Notes under the pieces: generated by a model
The model's database searches: none
Told to the model about the DNA's origin: nothing
The model's input: the letters and a program-made list of their open reading frames with translations, nothing else
Made by a program: the position numbers and the translations under genes
In this document: positions 1-5,857 of the stretch, piece after piece
How positions within the stretch are numbered: the first letter of the stretch is position 1
Layout: each line of letters opens with the position of its first letter
DNA from: Bacteroidales bacterium UBA5537
GTDB lineage: Bacteria > Bacteroidota > Bacteroidia > Bacteroidales > Lentimicrobiaceae
DNA: 5,858 nt
Assembly: GCA_002426025.1 (NCBI GenBank)
Contig: DINP01000065.1
Span: forward strand, 1-5,858
Direction of reading: 5' to 3'

Positions 1-62
1 CACAGTTCATTGAACACTCCCCCCCCTAACAATTCAAGCAAGGGTTATTGTTTCTACTTTTT

Positions 63-108
63 AGTTTAGACTTTGAGTCTGCCTTCACTTCGTTGCGTCG
101 GCTAAACT
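63..108. repeat. Imperfect palindrome with GC-rich core upstream of the receptor gene
   Basis: The outer arms AGTTTAG (63-69) and CTAAACT (102-108) are perfectly complementary over 7 bases. They enclose a GC-richer core that starts GTCTGCCT (77-84) and ends GTCGGC (97-102). A competing small hairpin, AGACT/AGTCT (68-72 with 76-80, loop TTG), overlaps the left arm. No run of T follows that would make it a convincing terminator. The element sits among ACTTTTTA and ACTTTGA words, and a similarly placed palindrome lies at 4954-4978. It is read as an intergenic repeat of unknown role; pairing in RNA is inferred only. Confidence 0.45.
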
Positions 109-140
109 TTTTACTTTGAACATTCTACTTTTTACTTTGA
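106..140 (+). repeat. 14-base perfect direct repeat with a 21-base period
   Basis: ACTTTTTACTTTGA occurs at 106-119 and again, identically, at 127-140, separated by ACATTCT. The half-words recur further upstream: ACTTTTTA at 56-63 and ACTTTGA at 70-76, and TTCTACTTTTTA occurs at both 52-63 and 123-134. The period of 21 bases is about two helical turns, so the copies would present the same DNA face. The block lies immediately upstream of the proposed -7 element of the receptor gene. It could bind a regulator or be a T-rich promoter-proximal repeat; the sequence does not decide. Confidence 0.6.
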
Positions 141-161
141 TCTTGAATCCCCCTACCTTTG
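136..161 (+). promoter_or_regulatory. Candidate Bacteroidota promoter for the TonB-dependent receptor gene
   Basis: TACCTTTG at 154-161 is an exact match to the Bacteroidota -7 consensus TAnnTTTG and lies 28 bases before the proposed start codon at 190. The nearest upstream TTTG (136-139) could serve as the -33 element, but the 14-base spacer is shorter than the roughly 17-23 usual for the phylum, so the -33 half is uncertain. No cobalamin riboswitch-like sequence was recognised between this point and the start codon. Confidence 0.5.
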
Positions 162-189
162 TCCCCTTCAAATTAAAACAACATAATTC

Positions 190-2241
190 ATGCAACACCA
201 ACAGATGAAATCATCCGAAAGGCTATGCTTCAGGCGCTGGAGCCGCAAATCTTACGCGGTTTTTAACAGTCTTGGACGGTGCGTAAGAATTGGGGTACTT
301 AGTCTGTCGTGTTCCATTCTGGTGCTGCCCGGCCATGGTCAGGAGCAACCCGATAGCAGCCTTAAAGTAACAACTGATCAGGAAATAGATTTGGATGAGG
401 TTGTGGTAAGCGCGCAAAGAGCTCCTTTGGTTCAGTCGCAGCTTATGCGTTCAGTACAGGTGATCACCCGCGCTGAAATAGAGCAGGCGCCCGCCAACGA
501 TCTGGCCGGTTTGCTTGAGCATTTCCGTGGCGTTGACATCAGGCAGCGCGGTGCTTTCGGAATGCAGGCCGATATCAGCATCAGGGGTGGGAATTTCGAT
601 CAGACATTAATTTTACTCAACGGGGTCAATCTCAGCGATCCACAAACCGGTCATCACACCCTGAATCTGCCGGTTGACCTATCATCAATTCAGCGAATAG
701 AGGTATTGCAAGGTCCCGGGGCCAGGGTGTTCGGGCCCAACGCATTCAATGGGGTTGTCAACATTATTACTCTTGATCCCGGAATGAAACAGATTTCGGC
801 TTCGGTCAGTACCGGACAATTTGGCCTGGCTAAGGCATCCGCAGCAGCATCGGTAAAAACTGGACGTTTGCACCAATACCTTGCCATAGGTGGTATCCGA
901 AGTGATGGATACACCGATAATACCGACTTCAAAAACGGAAATCTTTATTATCGTGGTATTTTACCTGCGGGCTCAGCTTCATTCGATGTTCAGGCGGGTT
1001 ATACAGGCAAGGCTTTTGGGGCAAACAGTTTTTATACGCCAAAATATCCCGATCAGTTTGAAGAAACGCGTTCTGAATTTGTTTCGGTTAAATTTTTGCC
1101 TTCCGGGAAATTGAACCTGAAACCATTGGTTTACTGGCGCAGGCACCACGATCGTTTTGAGCTTTTCAGGGATGCAGCGCCGGAATGGTATTCAACTCAC
1201 AATTATCACCTTACTGATGTTGTTGGAGGATCAGTGAACTGGATGGCCACAGGAAAATATGGAAAAACATCCATGGGAGCTGATTACAGATTTGAGCATA
1301 TTTTAAGCAATGTGCTTGGCAATCCTTTGGATAGTCCCCGCCCGGTGCCGGGTGAGGCCAACGTTAGTTTTACCAAAGCCTATCAGCGTGAGAGTATGAG
1401 TCTGATGGCCGAACAATCCTATTTTCTGAATAAATTCTCTGTATCGGCTGGCTTTCTGACACATGTTAACAAATCCCTCCCGAAAGGCTTCAGCGTCTAT
1501 CCGGGTATTGATGTGGGATGGCAGCTCAGCAGGCCGCTAAGATGGTTTGCTACAGCCAACCGCACACTGCGTCTGCCGACATTTACCGATTTGTTTTATT
1601 CTGGCCCGACCAATATTGGCAACCCCGATCTGAAACCGGAAGAGGCAACATCTGTAGAATCGGGATTCAAAATCAGTTATAGTATAGTGAAAGTAGAAGC
1701 TTCCGTTTACAAACGATGGGGGAAAAATACCATTGACTGGGTTAAATTTCCGGGCGATGAAAAGTGGCAGAGCCAAAATTTGACAAGGGTGAATATAACC
1801 GGGTTTGAAGCTGATTTTGAAATTAATTTCGATAATAAATCCAAAGTCAGGATTATCCGCAGGGCTGGACTTCAATACAATTGGACCCAGGCTGATAAAA
1901 AAAGTGATGGCTTTACTTCCTTGTATGTTTTGGACCAACTTCGGCATAAGCTCGATTTTAGTGTCGGACATGCAATAACCACTAAAAGCGGAATTGACTG
2001 GAAAATCTCGTGGCAGGACAGGGCTGGTGGCTATCAGCCTTTTTCTGAAGGATCATTTCAGGACGAAATTCCCTATAATCCTTATTTGCTAGCGGATGCG
2101 AAAGCCTACTATAATTTCAGGTTGATGCAGATTTTTGTTGAAGTCTCCAATTTGTTCGATGTCATGGTAATGGATCATGCAAATGTGAGCCAGCCCGGTA
2201 GATGGGTGAAGGCTGGTGTAAAATTCAAACTCGATATGTAG
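190..2241 (+). CDS. TonB-dependent outer-membrane receptor, small BtuB-like type, ligand unknown
   Basis: This is a 683-residue outer-membrane active transporter that would use TonB/ExbBD energy to bring a scarce nutrient into the periplasm. A hydrophobic segment at residues 34-46 and a likely cleavage after Gly50 (PGHG|QEQ) form the signal peptide. DEVVVSAQR (69-77) is a TonB box. The plug domain follows to about residue 194, with GVDIRQRG, ISIRGG, LILLNGV, RIEVLQGP and NGVVNIIT in the family order. The rest is the beta-barrel, including RLPTFTDLFY and GNPDLKPE (PDLKPE at 479-484), ending in FKLDM. Length fits the BtuB/siderophore-receptor group; the roughly 1000-residue SusC type and its N-terminal carboxypeptidase-like domain are excluded. 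The start at 190 gives an unusually long basic region before the signal core; ATG at 205 (Met6) is the only close alternative. Vitamin B12, iron chelates or other ligands cannot be separated from this sequence. Confidence 0.95.
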   Translation: MQHQQMKSSERLCFRRWSRKSYAVFNSLGRCVRIGVLSLSCSILVLPGHGQEQPDSSLKVTTDQEIDLDEVVVSAQRAPLVQSQLMRSVQVITRAEIEQAPANDLAGLLEHFRGVDIRQRGAFGMQADISIRGGNFDQTLILLNGVNLSDPQTGHHTLNLPVDLSSIQRIEVLQGPGARVFGPNAFNGVVNIITLDPGMKQISASVSTGQFGLAKASAAASVKTGRLHQYLAIGGIRSDGYTDNTDFKNGNLYYRGILPAGSASFDVQAGYTGKAFGANSFYTPKYPDQFEETRSEFVSVKFLPSGKLNLKPLVYWRRHHDRFELFRDAAPEWYSTHNYHLTDVVGGSVNWMATGKYGKTSMGADYRFEHILSNVLGNPLDSPRPVPGEANVSFTKAYQRESMSLMAEQSYFLNKFSVSAGFLTHVNKSLPKGFSVYPGIDVGWQLSRPLRWFATANRTLRLPTFTDLFYSGPTNIGNPDLKPEEATSVESGFKISYSIVKVEASVYKRWGKNTIDWVKFPGDEKWQSQNLTRVNITGFEADFEINFDNKSKVRIIRRAGLQYNWTQADKKSDGFTSLYVLDQLRHKLDFSVGHAITTKSGIDWKISWQDRAGGYQPFSEGSFQDEIPYNPYLLADAKAYYNFRLMQIFVEVSNLFDVMVMDHANVSQPGRWVKAGVKFKLDM

Positions 2242-2300
2242 CATTAAAGTGTTTCTTGTCATGCTGAAGTTTAAAATCTGACAGTTTACAATTTCTTTCT

Positions 2301-2308
2301 TAATTTTG
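2301..2308 (+). promoter_or_regulatory. Candidate -7 promoter element for the amylase gene
   Basis: TAATTTTG matches the Bacteroidota -7 consensus TAnnTTTG and lies 44 bases before the ATG at 2353, in the 111-base gap after the receptor gene. No clear TTG or TTTG -33 partner is present at the usual distance, and the gap contains no convincing terminator. The amylase may therefore be transcribed from here, by read-through from the receptor gene, or both. Confidence 0.35.
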
Positions 2309-2352
2309 AACTCTTATGGTTTTCAGTTCTAACAGGATAAACCAGATTTCTT

Positions 2353-4224
2353 ATGAAGCTTATAAAATGGGGTTTACTGTGCTTTTTGCCCCTTATTTTT
2401 ATCTCTTGCACGGAGAATAAAAACAAAAGCCAGAATAATACTATGGAAAATAATAAAGTTGTTGTTTATCAGGTTTTTACCCGTTTGTTCGGGAATGTTG
2501 ACTCGACCAACAAACCCTGGGGAACCCTCGAAGAGAATGGAGTTGGTAAGTTCAACGACTTTACCGACAAGGCTTTGGATGAAATCAAAGCCTTGGGTGT
2601 AACCCATATCTGGTACACCGGTGTGCCTCACCATGCCCTGGTACGCGATTATACTGCTTTTGGAATCAGCAACGATGATCCTGATGTGGTTAAAGGCCGC
2701 GCTGGGTCGCCTTATGCCGTTAAGGACTATTACAACGTTAATCCCGATCTGGCCGTTGATCCTGCCAACAGGCTGAATGAGTTTAAGGCACTGATTGACC
2801 GTACACACAAACATGGCATGAAAGTGATTATTGATATTGTGCCAAATCATGTGGCACGGGGATATCATTCCGTTTCAAATCCTGAAGGAAAGGAAGATTT
2901 TGGCGCATCAGACGATACTTCGGTTGAGTATGCACGAAACAATAACTTCTATTATATTCCTGGCCAGGCATTTAAGGTACCCGATCCGCTCGACGGATAC
3001 AAACCTCTCGGAGGAGAAGCCCATCCTTTGGCAGATGGTAAATTCGATGAGAATCCGGCAAAGTGGACCGGAAATGGATCGCGTCAGGCTCAGCCACATT
3101 TTCACGACTGGTACGAGACGGTTAAAATAAACTTTGGTATTCGCCCCGATGGTAGCAAGGACTTTGACACCCTGCCCGAAGGTTATGAAAACAGGGCTTA
3201 TGCTGATCATTACGCTTTCTGGGAAGGAAAAGATGTGCCTGATAGCTGGAAAAAGTTCAGGGATATTGCCCTTTACTGGATAGAAATGGGTGTGGATGGT
3301 TTCCGCTTTGATATGGCCGAAATGGTTCCGGTTGAGTTCTGGAGCTATCTCAATTCATCCATAAAGACAGCTAATCACGATGCATTTATCCTTGCTGAAG
3401 TTTATAATCCATCGCTATACCGGGATTATATCCGCAAAGGGAAAATGGATTACCTCTATGATAAGGTTGAGCTTTATGATACTTTAAAGAATATAATTCA
3501 GGGGCATGGTTCAGCCGATCATCTGGTTGCAATTTTTCAGGGACAGTCAGATATTGAACACCATCTGCTGCATTTTCTCGAAAATCATGATGAGCAAAGG
3601 ATTGCCAGCCCTGCTTTTGCAGGAAATGCTGAAAAAGCAAAGCCGGCTATGGTGCTTAGTGCAACCATCAGCACTTCGCCTACCATGATCTATTTCGGGC
3701 AGGATGTTGGCGAAGCGGGCGAAGGCAACCCCGGCTTTGGTTCCGCTACCCGGACTACAATTTTCGATTATTGGGGCGTTCCGGCCCATCAGCGCTGGAT
3801 GAACAAGGGTGCTTTTGATGGAGGGCAATTAACTATTGAAGAAAAAGCCCTGCATGAATTTTACAAAAATCTGCTCAACTTCACCATTCAAAGTAAGGCG
3901 CTTACCGGTAAGTATCAGGAGTTGCATTCCTATAACCGCGCAAATACATCGGGCTATTATGATAAGAGTTTTTCTTATGCCCGTTGGACAGATGACGAGC
4001 ATTTGTTGGTAGTCGTGAATTTTAAGGATTGGGTAGCCGATGAGTTTGAACTGAAACTCCCGAAAGAACTTATCAGCGATTGGAAACTTGCCGATGGGGA
4101 TTACAAACTGAAAGATCAGCTTTATCAGAAAACTGAGTTTGATCTTCATGTTGCCAATGGCTCAGGCAAAATTAAGATGCATGTCAAACCGCTCGAATCT
4201 TTAATTCTGGCTATAGATATTTAG
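2353..4224 (+). CDS. GH13 alpha-amylase-family glycoside hydrolase, lipoprotein
   Basis: This 623-residue enzyme should act on alpha-glucosidic bonds, hydrolysing or transferring alpha-glucans or short oligosaccharides by the retaining GH13 mechanism. The N-terminus is a lipoprotein signal with lipobox FISC and Cys19 as the lipidation site. The following TENKNK tail carries only one acidic residue, so cell-surface export is not assured. The TIM barrel begins near VVVYQVFTR. All four conserved GH13 regions are intact: DIVPNH (161-166), GFRFDMAE (316-323, nucleophile Asp320, with Arg318), LAEVY (347-351, acid/base Glu349) and ENHDEQR (410-416, stabilising Asp413). The stretch between regions I and II is long (about 147 residues), suggesting an enlarged domain B. 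The last roughly 95 residues look like the C-terminal beta domain, ending in KPLESLILAID. GH13 subfamily and exact substrate are not assignable here. An internal Met31 could start an unlipidated form, but the complete lipoprotein signal favours 2353. Confidence 0.95.
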   Translation: MKLIKWGLLCFLPLIFISCTENKNKSQNNTMENNKVVVYQVFTRLFGNVDSTNKPWGTLEENGVGKFNDFTDKALDEIKALGVTHIWYTGVPHHALVRDYTAFGISNDDPDVVKGRAGSPYAVKDYYNVNPDLAVDPANRLNEFKALIDRTHKHGMKVIIDIVPNHVARGYHSVSNPEGKEDFGASDDTSVEYARNNNFYYIPGQAFKVPDPLDGYKPLGGEAHPLADGKFDENPAKWTGNGSRQAQPHFHDWYETVKINFGIRPDGSKDFDTLPEGYENRAYADHYAFWEGKDVPDSWKKFRDIALYWIEMGVDGFRFDMAEMVPVEFWSYLNSSIKTANHDAFILAEVYNPSLYRDYIRKGKMDYLYDKVELYDTLKNIIQGHGSADHLVAIFQGQSDIEHHLLHFLENHDEQRIASPAFAGNAEKAKPAMVLSATISTSPTMIYFGQDVGEAGEGNPGFGSATRTTIFDYWGVPAHQRWMNKGAFDGGQLTIEEKALHEFYKNLLNFTIQSKALTGKYQELHSYNRANTSGYYDKSFSYARWTDDEHLLVVVNFKDWVADEFELKLPKELISDWKLADGDYKLKDQLYQKTEFDLHVANGSGKIKMHVKPLESLILAIDI

Positions 4225-4231
4225 GATGATC

Positions 4232-4255
4232 AGATAAGGGATATCTAACTTATCT
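4232..4255. repeat. Short inverted repeat between amylase and hydrolase genes
   Basis: AGATAAG (4232-4238) is perfectly complementary to CTTATCT (4249-4255) around a 10-base loop; an alternative pairing AGATA/TATCT (4232-4236 with 4242-4246) shares the left arm. It begins 8 bases after the amylase stop and fills much of the 55-base gap. The stem is AT-rich with only two G-C pairs, and what follows (TCTTCGATTT) is not a strong U-tract. It may be a weak attenuator, an operator or chance. Confidence 0.3.
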
Positions 4256-4279
4256 TCTTCGATTTATGAAACTGAAAAT

Positions 4280-4861
4280 ATGAGAAAACTCCTTTTATTG
4301 ATGGGCTTTATCTTGCCTGTGTTGCTTTCTGCTCAGAATGATTCAGTTAAAACTGCACTATTATTGATTGATATTCAGAATTTTTATTTCGAAGGCGGTT
4401 CATCTGAATTGGTAAATCCGGTTGCGGCCAGCAACAACGCTGCAAAAGTCCTTGCTTCATTCCGGGAAAAAGGTAATCTTGTGGTGCATATCAGCCATGG
4501 AAGAGGCCCTCAGAGCGAAATCCACGAAAATGTAAGGCCTTTGAATAATGAAAAGGTATTTGTAAAATTCAAGGTCAACAGCTTTCTCAACACAGGATTG
4601 CTTGAATATCTCAATGAAAATAAGGTAAAGCGGCTTGTCCTTTGCGGAATGCAAACCCACATGTGTGTTGAAGCCGCAACCCGGGCTGCTGCTGATTATG
4701 GTTTTGAATGTGTTGTGATTGCTGATGCTTGTGCCACGAAAGATGTAACATACGGCGATAAAACAATAAAAGCTGAAGATGTTCATTACTCAACACTGGC
4801 CTCGTTTAAGCCTTATGCCATTGTTATGGACACTGAAACATGGCTGACTGGGCAAAAATGA
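4280..4861 (+). CDS. Isochorismatase-family cysteine hydrolase with signal peptide
   Basis: This 193-residue protein belongs to the cysteine hydrolase superfamily that includes nicotinamidases, isochorismatases and related amidases, which cleave small amides or ethers through a cysteine thiol. The proposed triad is visible: Asp31 in LLLIDIQNFYF, Lys96 in VFVKFKVNSF (aligned to the family's K-x-x-x-S-A-F) and Cys129 in GMQTHMCVEAATRAA, next to the family's usual cis-peptide position. Residues 1-18 form a good Sec signal peptide (RKLLLLMGFILPVLL core, likely cut at LSA|QN), so the mature enzyme should be periplasmic, which is unusual for a family that is mostly cytosolic. It begins 55 bases after the amylase stop, with no promoter match in the gap, so co-transcription is likely. 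The exact substrate cannot be assigned; nicotinamidase would be a guess. The amylase link may be positional only. Confidence 0.92.
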   Translation: MRKLLLLMGFILPVLLSAQNDSVKTALLLIDIQNFYFEGGSSELVNPVAASNNAAKVLASFREKGNLVVHISHGRGPQSEIHENVRPLNNEKVFVKFKVNSFLNTGLLEYLNENKVKRLVLCGMQTHMCVEAATRAAADYGFECVVIADACATKDVTYGDKTIKAEDVHYSTLASFKPYAIVMDTETWLTGQK

Positions 4862-4881
4862 ACCAAACAGCTTTAGTCCCA

Positions 4882-4889
4882 CAAAGGTA
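4882..4889 (-). promoter_or_regulatory. Weak antisense -7-like motif downstream of the hydrolase gene
   Basis: Read on the minus strand this is TACCTTTG, identical to the -7 octamer proposed at 154-161. Transcription would run leftwards into the 3' end of the hydrolase gene. Minus-strand TTG triplets lie only 10 to 13 bases upstream, which is too close for a standard -33 element. An 8-base match with two free positions is expected by chance now and then, so this is recorded only as a possibility. Confidence 0.15.
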
Positions 4890-4953
4890 TTTAGCTACCC
4901 AACAACCTTTTCGATTGACTCATTGCCGCCTTTTCACTATTTACTTTTTACCT

Positions 4954-4978
4954 GTCTGCCTGTGGCAAACAGGCAGGC
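4954..4978. repeat. GC-rich hairpin in the intergenic region, possible terminator or dispersed repeat
   Basis: CTGCCTGT (4956-4963) pairs perfectly with ACAGGCAG (4969-4976) around a 5-base loop GGCAA, and the stem extends by a G-U wobble (4955/4977) and a G-C pair (4954/4978) to 10 pairs. This is the strongest hairpin between the two gene groups and begins 93 bases after the hydrolase stop. The bases after it are TTTGAACTTTTGAC, T-rich but interrupted, so termination of the upstream transcript is possible though not textbook. The GTCTGCCT start is shared with the palindrome core at 77-84, which also suggests a repeated intergenic element. Confidence 0.6.
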
Positions 4979-5012
4979 TTTGAACTTTTGACTTTAATTC
5001 CCCCTTTCCGCT

Positions 5013-5240
5013 ATGGGCCCCGATTCACAATTATTACTTCAACTTGTTAGCATGAAAATGCCTTTCGGGAAATACAAAGGGACGCTTCTTTGCAATTTAC
5101 CGGTTTCTTATCTTGAATGGTTTCAGCGCAAGGGTTTCCCCGATGGAAAACTGGGAATGCTGTTGCAAACCATCTATGAAATTAAACTCAACGGTCTTGA
5201 GTACCTGCTTGAGCCCATTAAGAAAATGAAAACCCAATGA
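5013..5240 (+). CDS. DUF3820 family small protein
   Basis: This 75-residue cytosolic protein carries the recognisable DUF3820 signature: MPFGKYKG (16-23), then LPVSYLEWF, KGFPDGKLG and YEIKLNGLEYLLEPI. The family has been labelled a putative quorum-sensing-regulated virulence factor, but no biochemical role is established. Its FGKYKG plus YLEWF pattern resembles the C-terminal segment of ExoX-like exonucleases (FGKHRG and YLRWL), which hints at a nucleic-acid link; that is inference. The start at 5013 is preferred over Met14 or Met16 because the leucine-rich lead-in before MPFGKYKG is usual in the family. No signal peptide or membrane segment is seen. No TAnnTTTG element was found upstream; the start directly follows a TCCCCCT run, so the leader may be very short. 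Its TGA overlaps the next gene's ATG in an ATGA, indicating translational coupling. Confidence 0.92.
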   Translation: MGPDSQLLLQLVSMKMPFGKYKGTLLCNLPVSYLEWFQRKGFPDGKLGMLLQTIYEIKLNGLEYLLEPIKKMKTQ

Positions 5241-5716
5241 AAGCAGCTTCGGTCAGCGCTTTGAAATCAGAGCTCAGCAGGTTGTCGTCAACCGAGCTGA
5301 GAGACGTCAGTCTTAAGTTGGCCCGTTTCAGGACTGAGAATAAGGAGTTGCTGACTTACCTTTTGTTTTATGATAATGATGAAGCCGGCTATATTAAATC
5401 AGTTAAAGAGGAGATAGACCTGTTATTTGATGGGATCAACACCAATCATCTATACTTTGTCAGAAAAAGCATCCGAAAAATAATACGGCTAGTGAATAAA
5501 TACATTCGCTTTTCTGGTAATAAGCAAACCGAAGTTGAGTTAAGGCTCTACTTTGTTTCGAAACTACAGAAATCCGGTATTGCACTTGAGCCCGGCAGTG
5601 CACTTGGAAACCTATTTATTGGTCAGGCTCAAAAGATTAAAAAAGCAATTGCTGGCCTCCACGAAGATCTTCAGTATGATTACCAGTCAGAATTGGCAAA
5701 ATTTGGATTAGATTAA
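5237..5716 (+). CDS. Conserved-looking helical protein of unknown function, coupled to the DUF3820 gene
   Basis: I do not recognise a characterised family for this 159-residue protein, although its composition is like small conserved hypothetical proteins of Bacteroidota. It is charged and predicted by eye to be mainly alpha-helical, with no signal peptide and no membrane segment. Visible elements are an N-terminal amphipathic helix (about 6-32), the stretch ENKELLTYLLF (34-44), an acidic helix around KEEIDLLF (57-64), a strongly basic segment RKSIRKIIRLVNKYIR (76-91), and TEVELRLYFVSKL (98-110). The basic segment could contact nucleic acid or an acidic partner, but nothing here proves it. 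The ATG at 5237 overlaps the previous stop (ATGA), so this start is well supported and the two products are probably made together, perhaps acting in one complex. No enzyme motif was found. Confidence 0.88.
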   Translation: MKAASVSALKSELSRLSSTELRDVSLKLARFRTENKELLTYLLFYDNDEAGYIKSVKEEIDLLFDGINTNHLYFVRKSIRKIIRLVNKYIRFSGNKQTEVELRLYFVSKLQKSGIALEPGSALGNLFIGQAQKIKKAIAGLHEDLQYDYQSELAKFGLD

Positions 5717-5801
5717 TTGTTACCAGTCTTTATTATTCTCTGCTTGATTCAATGTCAGCAATTCCTTTCCGTGATTTATGAATGCGGAAATATCAGGCAA
5801 T

Positions 5802-5826
5802 AAAAAAGGTGCGAACCCGCACCTTT
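5802..5826 (-). terminator. Strong intrinsic terminator, best oriented for the minus strand
   Basis: AAAGGTGCG (5805-5813) pairs perfectly with CGCACCTTT (5818-5826) around the loop AACC, giving a 9-pair, GC-rich stem. Read on the minus strand the stem is directly followed by a run of six T (complement of the A run 5802-5807, part of it in the stem). Read on the plus strand only TTTACAAAT follows, so the minus direction is favoured, although it may also stop transcripts of the helical-protein gene, whose stop is 85 bases upstream. It marks convergence of two transcription units. Confidence 0.8.
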
Positions 5827-5857
5827 ACAAATCGTTTAATTCCAGTCTTATCTTAGT
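5825..5857 (-). CDS. Possible 3' end of a convergent gene entering from the right (partial)
   Basis: On the minus strand one frame is open from the window edge and ends TKIRLELNDL followed by TAA (5827-5825), whose bases form the foot of the terminator stem. The other two minus-strand frames stop within the first 10 bases of the edge, so a gene could instead end there. The case for this frame is its fit to the terminator, which points the same way; only ten residues are visible, so no function can be given. Confidence 0.35.
   Translation of the reverse strand, partial: TKIRLELNDL

Noticed and set aside
28..52. Inverted repeat AACAAT/ATTGTT followed by T-rich DNA, considered as a terminator of a gene to the left
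   Set aside because: Only six mostly A-T pairs around a 13-base loop, and no identifiable upstream gene end.
162..189. Cobalamin riboswitch or other metabolite switch before the BtuB-like receptor
   Set aside because: No recognisable riboswitch core is present, and only 28 bases lie between the -7 candidate and the start codon, too few for such an element.
2374..2868. Long open frame on the minus strand inside the amylase gene (and similar ones at 1537-1971, 3829-4149 and 4457-4786)
   Set aside because: They lie wholly opposite strongly supported genes, their translations show no recognisable domain, and antisense open frames of this size are common by chance.
2353..4224. Possibility that the receptor and amylase form a SusC/SusD-style starch locus
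   Set aside because: The receptor is about 300 residues too short for SusC, lacks its N-terminal extension, and no SusD-like gene is adjacent.
4266..4283. Five-codon open frame MKLKI whose TGA overlaps the start of the hydrolase gene
   Set aside because: Too short to judge; no ribosome-binding evidence, and a chance ATG in A-rich leader DNA explains it.
5766..5790. Inverted repeat TTTCCG/CGGAAA after the helical-protein gene
   Set aside because: Six pairs with a 13-base loop is weak, and the much stronger hairpin at 5805-5826 explains termination in this gap.
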